Shown in pieces: positions 16,935 through 23,300 of a DNA stretch of 64,000 nucleotides. The notes under the pieces are model-generated. The model saw only the letters and a program-made list of their open reading frames with translations. It did no database searches and was not told where the DNA came from. Numbering within the stretch: the stretch's first letter is position 1; each line of letters begins with the position of its first letter. The position numbers and the translations under genes are program-made. Source of the stretch: Gammaproteobacteria bacterium (lineage in GTDB: Bacteria > Pseudomonadota > Gammaproteobacteria > Pseudomonadales > Azotimanducaceae); assembly GCA_021773555.1 (NCBI GenBank), contig JAJFKA010000009.1:21922-85921 (forward strand), read 5' to 3'.

Positions 16935-17219
16935 ATGCAAGATTACATGACTTCCCGCTTAAGTGTTTCCACGGAAGCAATCTCGCAGGAGATTGGCGGC
17001 GAAACGGTTATTCTGGATTTGGACGGTGAAAGCTATTTTGGTCTCGATGCCGTCGGTAGCCGTGTTTGGCAATTGATCGGGCAGCACGGCGAATTTGAGC
17101 AGGTATTTGAGTGCATGCTGGAGGAGTATGAGGTTGAACCGACGCAACTGCGTCACGACTTGATTGAGCTGATCGATCAATTAGTGAAGAGCGGGTTACT
17201 GCTGGCAGAGCCACAATGA
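16935..17219 (+). CDS. Lasso B1 / PqqD-like RiPP recognition element
   Basis: The ATG at 16935 (MQDYMTSRLSVS) gives a 94-residue stand-alone PqqD-like winged-helix protein. Diagnostic stretches are GETVILDLDGESYFGLDAVGSRVWQLI and FECMLEEYEVEPTQLRHDL, followed by IDQLVKSGLLLAE; the first is the beta-hairpin that binds the leader as an added strand. It would bind the YxxP leader motif of the two precursors and deliver them to B2. The stop overlaps the methyltransferase start (ATGA), so it is the first gene of a B1-methyltransferase-kinase-cyclase operon. The 38-bp gap to the divergent nucleotidyltransferase must hold both promoters. Confidence 0.9.
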   Translation: MQDYMTSRLSVSTEAISQEIGGETVILDLDGESYFGLDAVGSRVWQLIGQHGEFEQVFECMLEEYEVEPTQLRHDLIELIDQLVKSGLLLAEPQ

Positions 17220-18337
17220 GTTACGAGACCCTCTACGATCACCGGGAGATGCTTCTCGACAGCAGACGCAATGAGATCTACCGGACGGCCATCGCCAGAG
17301 CGGTCCAGCCCGGTAGTGTGGTTCTCGATCTCGGCGCCGGCCTGGGATTGCATGGATTTATGGCGGCGGTCAGCGGTGCTAGCAAGGTATATATGGTTGA
17401 ACCGGGCCGGGTTTTGAACATCACCCGTCAAATAATGAACGGGGGGAAATTTGCACAGAACATCGTTTGTCTTGATGGCAAAATTGAGGACGTGCAGTTA
17501 CCTGAACCCGTTGACGTAATCATTTCTGTGTTCACTGGCAACTTCCTGATATCGGAAGATTTGTTGCCCTCGCTGTTCTATGCAAGAGAGCATTTCCTGA
17601 AACCGGGTGGAATCATGTTGCCTGACCGGGCCGAAATGATTGTCGCACCGGCGCAGGTATCGGAATTTTATGAAGCGAACATCGATTGCTGGCAACAAAC
17701 AGTTCACGGACTGGATTTGAGCGGTCTCCGGACTTATGCGGTTAACAGCCTGTTTAGTGGTTCGGCCAGCGAGCTTCAAGCGCGCCTGTTGTCACGACCG
17801 GGCAAATTAAATGAGGTTGAATTCCATAGCGCTGACCATGTGAACTGCGATCATAGCGTCACTGTCCGGGTCACCGAGGATGGTGTTTGTCACGGATTTC
17901 TCGGCTGGTTCAATGCAATGCTGGGTGATCAGTTGCTGTCCACTGCACCGGATCAGCCGGCCATGCACTGGCGCCAGGTTTTCCTGCCAGTGGGCGAACC
18001 GGTAGCTGTGAGCAAAGGCGACGAACTTAACTTCGCCCTGAAAAGGCCGGATTTTGGCGAATGGACCTGGACGATAACCAGTCCAGGTGGCCAGCAACGG
18101 CAATCGACGTTTCTTTCCGAGCCCAGACTACCTGCCGTCATGGAAAAAAAGTCGCCACAATACCGTGCGAAGCGAACCGAAAAAGGATCGGCAATCCTGC
18201 AGGTACTGATTGCAATGGATGGTGAGACCAGTACGACTGATATTGCTGAAAAGTTGCTTGATGACTTCCCGGACCAGTTTAAAAACGAACGGGCCGCGAT
18301 CGACTTCGCGGTCTACATCGCTGAGAGATATAGTTGA
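17216..18337 (+). CDS. PRMT-like SAM methyltransferase with C-terminal PqqD-like domain
   Basis: This 373-residue protein aligns along its length with eukaryotic-type protein arginine methyltransferases. The N-terminal helix REMLLDSRRNEIYRTAI resembles HEEMLKD..R..AYR. SAM motif I is VVLDLGAGLGLHGFMAA (residue 35). The double-E loop reads IISVFTGNFLISEDLL, keeping the second Glu but replacing the first with Val. A PRMT beta-barrel follows, with the MHWRQVFLP segment that matches the THW loop. Residues 305-373 (GSAILQVLIAMDGETSTTDI to the end) look like a PqqD winged helix, so it may carry its own leader-recognition domain. Overlaps with B1 and the kinase show one operon. Arginine is a plausible but unproven target. 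Confidence 0.82.
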   Translation: MSYETLYDHREMLLDSRRNEIYRTAIARAVQPGSVVLDLGAGLGLHGFMAAVSGASKVYMVEPGRVLNITRQIMNGGKFAQNIVCLDGKIEDVQLPEPVDVIISVFTGNFLISEDLLPSLFYAREHFLKPGGIMLPDRAEMIVAPAQVSEFYEANIDCWQQTVHGLDLSGLRTYAVNSLFSGSASELQARLLSRPGKLNEVEFHSADHVNCDHSVTVRVTEDGVCHGFLGWFNAMLGDQLLSTAPDQPAMHWRQVFLPVGEPVAVSKGDELNFALKRPDFGEWTWTITSPGGQQRQSTFLSEPRLPAVMEKKSPQYRAKRTEKGSAILQVLIAMDGETSTTDIAEKLLDDFPDQFKNERAAIDFAVYIAERYS

Positions 18338-19275
18338 TGTACCAGATCTTTGATGTGACCCTGGACGCAGACCTGGCACTGACGGAACTTGTCGAAGTTG
18401 GGGTTCCCGTTAACGTCTGCACCCTCAACCTGACAGTTCGCCGTGGTACTTCCATGTTGCTCAACGAACTTAAGTTTGTGCACCACTGGAGAAATTCCGG
18501 TGGCCACGTCGATCTTTCGCTGGCCATTGTCGAGCAGGGATATTTCGTTCGCTTTCCAGCACTGGTAGATTTTCTTATCAGTACCGATGGCTGTCTCATC
18601 GAGTATTTCATGGACACGCCGTTACCCGAAAACACCTTGAGACACATTCTGTTGGACCAGATGATTCCCCGGATACTGGGCCAGCAGGGTGCACTGGTAC
18701 TACATGCGAGTTGCGTGCGGATTGATCGTGTTGGCGCCGTGTTGTTTGTTGGTGAAAGTGGCGCGGGTAAATCGACACTCGCTGCGAGCCTGCAGACACA
18801 GGGAGCGGAGCTGATCTCCGATGATTGCATCCTGGTGAAATTCTCTCCCGAACCCCTGGTGGTTCCCAGTTATAGCGGAAGCCGGTTGTTCGAGGATTCA
18901 ATGGCGGCGCTCCAGGCGCAGGGTGGTGAGCTTGTCAATCACTACACTGCTAAATTCCGGCCGACACAATTGACCAGCCCCGTGTTGCAAACCCCGCAGC
19001 CACTGGCGGCAATTTGTCTGCTGGACGTTCATGGTCACCGGGAAAATACCGTTACCCGGTCTCGATCTGCAGCGGACCTGATGACACTGATCAGCCAGAC
19101 GTTCCAGCTGGACGTCACCGACAAATCATCGGTTCGCAGACAGTTCGAAAACCTGCAAAAACTGACAGCAGCCGAAAAACCCTTGTTCAAAATTGGTTAC
19201 AGCCATGACCTTGAACAGTTGCCGGGTTTGACCGCTGCGGTAATGCGCACCCTGCAGCAGCAGGCAGGAAATTAA
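18337..19275 (+). CDS. HprK-related serine kinase of lasso cluster
   Basis: The ATG at 18337 overlaps the methyltransferase stop (TGATG). The protein of 312 residues has an N-terminal beta-rich part and a C-terminal HPr-kinase-like domain with Walker A GESGAGKSTLAASL near residue 146 and ELISDDCILVKFS, the HprK active-site Asp region, shortly after. Related kinases phosphorylate the C-terminal Ser of paeninodin-type lasso precursors. Both precursors here end in Pro, so the target must be an internal Ser/Thr, another molecule, or the kinase only has a chaperone-like role. The stop overlaps the cyclase start by one base (TAATG). Confidence 0.87.
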   Translation: MYQIFDVTLDADLALTELVEVGVPVNVCTLNLTVRRGTSMLLNELKFVHHWRNSGGHVDLSLAIVEQGYFVRFPALVDFLISTDGCLIEYFMDTPLPENTLRHILLDQMIPRILGQQGALVLHASCVRIDRVGAVLFVGESGAGKSTLAASLQTQGAELISDDCILVKFSPEPLVVPSYSGSRLFEDSMAALQAQGGELVNHYTAKFRPTQLTSPVLQTPQPLAAICLLDVHGHRENTVTRSRSAADLMTLISQTFQLDVTDKSSVRRQFENLQKLTAAEKPLFKIGYSHDLEQLPGLTAAVMRTLQQQAGN

Positions 19276-21110
19276 TGTCAGCGATTTCCGGATTGCTCCA
19301 TCGGGATAGCAGGCCGATTGATGCGGACTTATCGGCCACGCTGGTCACCGCCACAGCCGTCAGCGGACCGGATGGCAGCGATATTATTAACCAGGGGAAT
19401 GTCGCCCTTGCTTTCCATCAGCTGGCCGTCAGCTCAGTGCCGCGAAGCGGGCTTGTTGCGAGCGAAGATGGCAGCCTGCTGATCTGTTTTGATGGCCGAA
19501 TCGACAACCGGGGCTCGCTGCCACAAACGCAGAAGGGTACATTTCCCGTTGATGCCGTGCTGGTACTAAATGCCTATCAGAAATGGGGACACGACTGCGC
19601 GGCGCGACTGGTTGGCGACTTCGCGTTCGCCATATGGGACGCATCGCTTCGCCAGATATACTGCGCGCGCGATCATATGGGAGTGCGTCCGTTTAACTAT
19701 TTCCTGGATAATCGAACGTTTGCCTTCAGTTCCGCGCTACAGGGTTTACGAGGTCTCATCGATGCTCAGCTGTCGGTGAACCCCACAAGAATTGCGGACT
19801 ACCTGTTGGGCTTTGAGTATGCAGATTTCGACACCACATTTTACCGTGAGGTAAAACGACTGCCACCGGCACATTATCTCATCGTCGCGTCGGACAAAGT
19901 TCAGATTACGCGCTATTGGTCGCTGGATCCGGGTGAGTCGACTGGCGATAAGGGAAGTGAGCACTACCGTAACACTTTCCTCGAACTGCTGGACGAGGCC
20001 GTTGACTGTCGTCTCGCGGATGTGGATAAGCCTGCGTCAATGTTGAGTGGTGGACTGGATTCGGCCGCGGTAACCAGCCGTGCCCTACGGGTTCGTCCTG
20101 ACCTGGCGATATTTTCGGCGGTTTCAAAGGATGCTTTTGCGTGCGGAGATTCCATGGCGGTCAAAACATTCACTGAGGCCAGGCGAGTTTCTCCCCATAC
20201 AAGCACGGTGGATGCCGTCAAAAATATATTGGGTGTCGCCGAACAACTGGATGATCCCTTTGCGGCGATACAATCACTTGCACTGGTGTTGTATCGGCAG
20301 GCGAGATCGTCAGGGTATACGGTCATGCTGGACGGTGTGGAAGGCGATCTTGTTATGTCATTACCCTCCGACTATCCGGCAGTGTTGATGCGTCAGGGTC
20401 TGTATTCATCAGCATTAAATAGTGTTTTGGAACGTTCGGGACACTTCGGGTCTAACCCCATGATGGAATTGTTGGGTACCATGCGCAGCGCTTTCAGCCC
20501 CTATGTCCTCAGAAGGTTCATCACTCGTTCACGTTTTCCCGCAACATTTGGCCGACTGGCAGAAGGTTCCATCATATCCGAGTCACTGCTTCGTGAGCCT
20601 GGACTACGGGATCGTTATGCGTCATTGCTTACGCCTGATCGATCGGCGCGGGATAGCCTGTTCTCATTGCAGGCGAGTTGGCTGGAGAAGCCTTATATCG
20701 CCGTTGCACTGGAACGGTATAACAATGCCGCGGCCGCGAGCGGTATCGAAGTACGCCACCCTTTGCTGGACAAGCGGCTGTTGGAATATTGCGTTGCGCT
20801 TCCCCTTAACCAGAAAGTTCGCGGTGGATGGTCGAAATGGTTGCTCAGGGAGGCACTGGATCATGAATTGCCTGGCGAACTCGCCTGGCGAAAGGACAAA
20901 CCGCACCTGGGCGGCAGTTTTACGCTGGGGTTGTACGGGTTAATGGAAGATCGGATTCGGATGCACCTGGGTGATGTATCCCTAAATTCAGAATTTATTT
21001 CGCCCTCAAAACTCCGTAGACTTCTGAACCTGAATGATCCCGGTCCCCTGGAACAAGAGCAGCTCTGGATGACTTACTGCCTGTCCTGCTGGTTACAGGC
21101 TAACCGGTAG
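19275..21110 (+). CDS. Lasso cyclase (asparagine synthetase-like, C protein)
   Basis: This 611-residue protein has the asparagine synthetase B architecture: an N-terminal class II glutaminase domain (residues 1-200) and a C-terminal ATP-pyrophosphatase domain with the PPi loop SMLSGGLDSAAV near residue 256. It starts MSAISGL and lacks the Cys2 nucleophile of true glutamine-dependent synthetases (MCGI), so it should not make ammonia from glutamine. In lasso systems the enzyme adenylates the ring Asp/Glu and couples it to the N terminus of the core. Two precursor genes follow immediately. The length and full operon fusion with B1 support this role. Confidence 0.92.
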   Translation: MSAISGLLHRDSRPIDADLSATLVTATAVSGPDGSDIINQGNVALAFHQLAVSSVPRSGLVASEDGSLLICFDGRIDNRGSLPQTQKGTFPVDAVLVLNAYQKWGHDCAARLVGDFAFAIWDASLRQIYCARDHMGVRPFNYFLDNRTFAFSSALQGLRGLIDAQLSVNPTRIADYLLGFEYADFDTTFYREVKRLPPAHYLIVASDKVQITRYWSLDPGESTGDKGSEHYRNTFLELLDEAVDCRLADVDKPASMLSGGLDSAAVTSRALRVRPDLAIFSAVSKDAFACGDSMAVKTFTEARRVSPHTSTVDAVKNILGVAEQLDDPFAAIQSLALVLYRQARSSGYTVMLDGVEGDLVMSLPSDYPAVLMRQGLYSSALNSVLERSGHFGSNPMMELLGTMRSAFSPYVLRRFITRSRFPATFGRLAEGSIISESLLREPGLRDRYASLLTPDRSARDSLFSLQASWLEKPYIAVALERYNNAAAASGIEVRHPLLDKRLLEYCVALPLNQKVRGGWSKWLLREALDHELPGELAWRKDKPHLGGSFTLGLYGLMEDRIRMHLGDVSLNSEFISPSKLRRLLNLNDPGPLEQEQLWMTYCLSCWLQANR

Positions 21111-21123
21111 TCGGGATAACTGT

Positions 21124-21149
21124 TTATAACGATTCGGTCATCGTTATAA
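21124..21149 (+). promoter_or_regulatory. Perfect 10-bp inverted repeat overlapping TATAAT before precursor A1
   Basis: The arms TTATAACGAT (21124-21133) and ATCGTTATAA (21140-21149) are perfect reverse complements around the loop TCGGTC. The right arm contains most of a consensus -10 TATAAT at 21145-21150. It sits in the 46-base gap between the cyclase stop and the A1 start. If used as a promoter, transcription would begin near 21157, i.e. at the A1 start codon itself, giving a leaderless mRNA. Otherwise it is a hairpin that separates the abundant precursor mRNA from the upstream enzyme mRNA. No convincing -35 is seen. Confidence 0.55.
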
Positions 21150-21156
21150 TGGGCAC

Positions 21157-21354
21157 ATGGGTAATAACAGCGCTAAACTCGCATATGCCAGTCCTGAACT
21201 GCGTTATTACGGCAGGGTATCCCAACTTACCGCGGGTGGAACGGGTAACAACAGTGAATCCATGGTGATGATTATGGGAGGGATGGTGATGGTCATGTGT
21301 AATTACAACCCCAATCGTCAGCAGGATATAGCCAACTGTCCTGATATCCCATGA
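21157..21354 (+). CDS. Lasso peptide precursor A1
   Basis: This 65-residue precursor has the leader MGNNSAKLA followed by YASPELRYYGRVSQLTA, an exact fit to YxxPxLx3Gx5Tx with Tyr at -17, Pro -14, Leu -12, Gly -8 and Thr -2. The predicted 39-residue core starts GGTGNNSE, so Gly1 can be joined to Glu8 in an eight-residue ring. The tail has MVMIMGGMVMVM (positions 10-21), Cys22, Arg28, and ends NCPDIP with Cys35. Long, Met-rich tails are unusual for lasso peptides. The two Cys may form a disulfide. The ring and cleavage site are inferred by analogy. There is no strong ribosome binding site upstream. Confidence 0.88.
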   Translation: MGNNSAKLAYASPELRYYGRVSQLTAGGTGNNSESMVMIMGGMVMVMCNYNPNRQQDIANCPDIP

Positions 21355-21377
21355 TCAGAGTTAAACTAGACGAATCT

Positions 21378-21382
21378 GGAGG
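21378..21382 (+). promoter_or_regulatory. Ribosome binding site GGAGG that selects an ATT start for A2
   Basis: GGAGG lies 5 bases before ATT at 21388 in the gap after A1. The frame of the second precursor has a stop at 21367-21369 and no ATG, GTG or TTG between that stop and the leader motif. The only other near-start codon is CTG at 21376, which lacks a ribosome binding site. The site therefore points to ATT initiation. Confidence 0.55.
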
Positions 21383-21387
21383 CCGAC

Positions 21388-21597
21388 ATTAAACCTTCTG
21401 AACAAATACCCGACAATCAAACCGCGAAAAAGCCCTACAGCCCGCCGCAGTTTGTGACCTACGGCGATGTGCGTACGCTGACAGCAGGCGGAACCGTGGG
21501 GACCAACGAGTACTTCACGTTTATGTTCGGCGCCATGACGTTTGAGTTTTGCAGCAGTTCGATGACCCGCACCAGTCCCAACTGTCCGCTACCCTAG
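21388..21597 (+). CDS. Lasso peptide precursor A2 with probable ATT start
   Basis: Read from ATT, this is a 69-residue precursor: leader MKPSEQIPDNQTAKKP then YSPPQFVTYGDVRTLTA, matching the lasso leader signature with Tyr -17, Pro -14, Phe -12, Gly -8, Thr -2. The predicted 36-residue core begins GGTVGTNE, again Gly1 to Glu8. The tail FTFMFGAMTFEF (10-21) mirrors A1 with Phe in place of Met, then Cys22, Arg28 and NCPLP with Cys33. It lies 33 bases after A1 and is too short, and lacks a standard start, so automatic callers may miss it. Its last 9 bases overlap the convergent ABC transporter gene. Confidence 0.82.
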   Translation: MKPSEQIPDNQTAKKPYSPPQFVTYGDVRTLTAGGTVGTNEYFTFMFGAMTFEFCSSSMTRTSPNCPLP

Positions 21598-23298
21598 GAT
21601 TGATCCTTCCAGATGGTTCTCGTTGGGCACCGGCAGGGAAATCAGACGATCCGCCAGTGCCAGAATTGCCGGCCGGTGCGTAATCAGGAAGGCCGTCTTA
21701 CCCGCGAGTGCCACGCGCAAAGTAGCTACAATCTGTTGTTCGGCCTCAAGATCAAACATCGAAGTTGATTCGTCCAGAATCAGCACCGGGCGGTCAGCCA
21801 GGAGCGCCCGGGCGAGCACGACGCGCTGTTTCTCGCCGCCGGATATAAGCATGCCTTCATCGCCAATCGGCGTGTCCAATCCAAGCGGCAGTTTCCCGGC
21901 AAAATTGGCGACCAGTGCCGCCTCACTGGCGTATTTCAGCTCGCTGTCGGTGGCGGCCGGCCGGCCAAAGAGAATGTTGTCTCTAATACTCGCATTGAGC
22001 ACCAGCGCATCCTGGTGAACGAAGGCTATTTGTTGTCTCAGGTTCTGCAGCCGAATGCTGTTGATGTCAATCCCATCAATCAGAATCCTGCCGGCTTGTG
22101 GTGAAACGAACCTTGTCAGCAGGTTGACCAGGGTCGATTTACCCGCGCCGTTCGGACCGGTAATAGCGACAACTTCACCTGCTTTTATAGACAGGTTCAG
22201 ATTATTGAAGACAGGCTGACGCCCGGGATAGCCGAAATCGATGTTGGAAAATTCGATGGACTTATCGACGCCATGGATCCGCAGGTCACCCCTGTTGGCT
22301 TCATCGGGTTCACCGAGCAGGTTGGCCAGGCGTTCACTGGCACCCTTAACAGCGATAAAGACACCGTAGATATCCGCAAACCCGCTGATGGGCCGGGTGA
22401 GTAACATGCCGTAGAGGACAAGGCTGACAATTTCACCAGGGGAGACGCCACTGCCGTAGTAAAGTCCAATACCGTACCACAGCAAAATAAGCAGTCCAGA
22501 GGTCCCGCTGAATTGCACGATTGGAGATAACATGGACTGCAGCAGTACCTGCTGGCGATTGAGTTCAACGAGTTCATCATTGCTGGCCTTGTAGTTTTCG
22601 CTGACGCTTGCTTCCTGTACATAGGCCTTGATGAGCGCAAGCAATGTAAGATTTTCGTAGGCTCGACCGTAGTTTTCCCCGTAGCCGTCCATCAGCGCGC
22701 GTGAAATGGGCTGGATTCTTCTGCCCGTCAGCTTCATGACCAGGTAAAAGAAAGGTGCAAGGGCACAAATCAGCATGCCAATGAAGGGATCCACTGCCAC
22801 GACTATCAGCAATGCTCCGACGAAGGTGACAATTGTCGGTGTGAGAGAGATCAGCGGACCCGTGATGAAATCGGTAATTACTTCAACGTCGTTGGTGATG
22901 AGAGACAAGACTTCCCCGCGTTTTTCCTCCTGATGATAGTCAAGCGGCAGCGCCTGCAGCTTGTCATAAACCAGGACCCGTAGATCAGCGGAGATCCTTC
23001 CGGAAACGTCTCCCAGGACGTACTGAACCAGGAACCGGAGAAAACTCTGGGCAGCAACAAAAACCCCAATGATAATCAGCGTGGTGGTAACACTTAAGTC
23101 CAGTTGACTCTCACCCTGGATTAGGGCGTTGGAAAACTGCCCTGCCATCCAGGGTGTCGCAAGCGCTGTGAGGCTTCCCGCAATCATCAACGCCAGTGCG
23201 CCAAACAACCGACTGCGATAAGGGGCGATTCTCGCCAGTAAGGTACTTAGTAGTTGTGAGCTGAATTTCGATGTAGGATTCTGGTCAGGCAAGGACAA
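21589..23298 (-). CDS. ABC exporter (fused membrane and ATPase domains)
   Basis: This 569-residue half-transporter has a type IV ABC exporter membrane domain (six helices, residues 25-320) and an ATPase domain with Walker A ITGPNGAGKSTLVNLL near residue 378, signature LISGGEKQRVVLARALL and Walker B RPVLILDEST. It lacks an N-terminal C39 peptidase domain, as do lasso exporters of the McjD type, so it could export the mature lasso peptides. It is 2 bp downstream of the Wzc-like gene, i.e. the last gene of the polysaccharide export operon, and converges on precursor A2. A glycolipid or polysaccharide substrate is therefore the alternative. Confidence 0.88.
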   Translation of the reverse strand: MSLPDQNPTSKFSSQLLSTLLARIAPYRSRLFGALALMIAGSLTALATPWMAGQFSNALIQGESQLDLSVTTTLIIIGVFVAAQSFLRFLVQYVLGDVSGRISADLRVLVYDKLQALPLDYHQEEKRGEVLSLITNDVEVITDFITGPLISLTPTIVTFVGALLIVVAVDPFIGMLICALAPFFYLVMKLTGRRIQPISRALMDGYGENYGRAYENLTLLALIKAYVQEASVSENYKASNDELVELNRQQVLLQSMLSPIVQFSGTSGLLILLWYGIGLYYGSGVSPGEIVSLVLYGMLLTRPISGFADIYGVFIAVKGASERLANLLGEPDEANRGDLRIHGVDKSIEFSNIDFGYPGRQPVFNNLNLSIKAGEVVAITGPNGAGKSTLVNLLTRFVSPQAGRILIDGIDINSIRLQNLRQQIAFVHQDALVLNASIRDNILFGRPAATDSELKYASEAALVANFAGKLPLGLDTPIGDEGMLISGGEKQRVVLARALLADRPVLILDESTSMFDLEAEQQIVATLRVALAGKTAFLITHRPAILALADRLISLPVPNENHLEGSILG

Positions 23299-23300
23299 CC

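Noticed and set aside
19275..21110. Amidotransferase for polysaccharide (AsnB of exopolysaccharide loci)
   Set aside because: Possible from domain alone, but the missing Cys2, the B1 and B2 partners and the two downstream precursors make a lasso cyclase much more likely.
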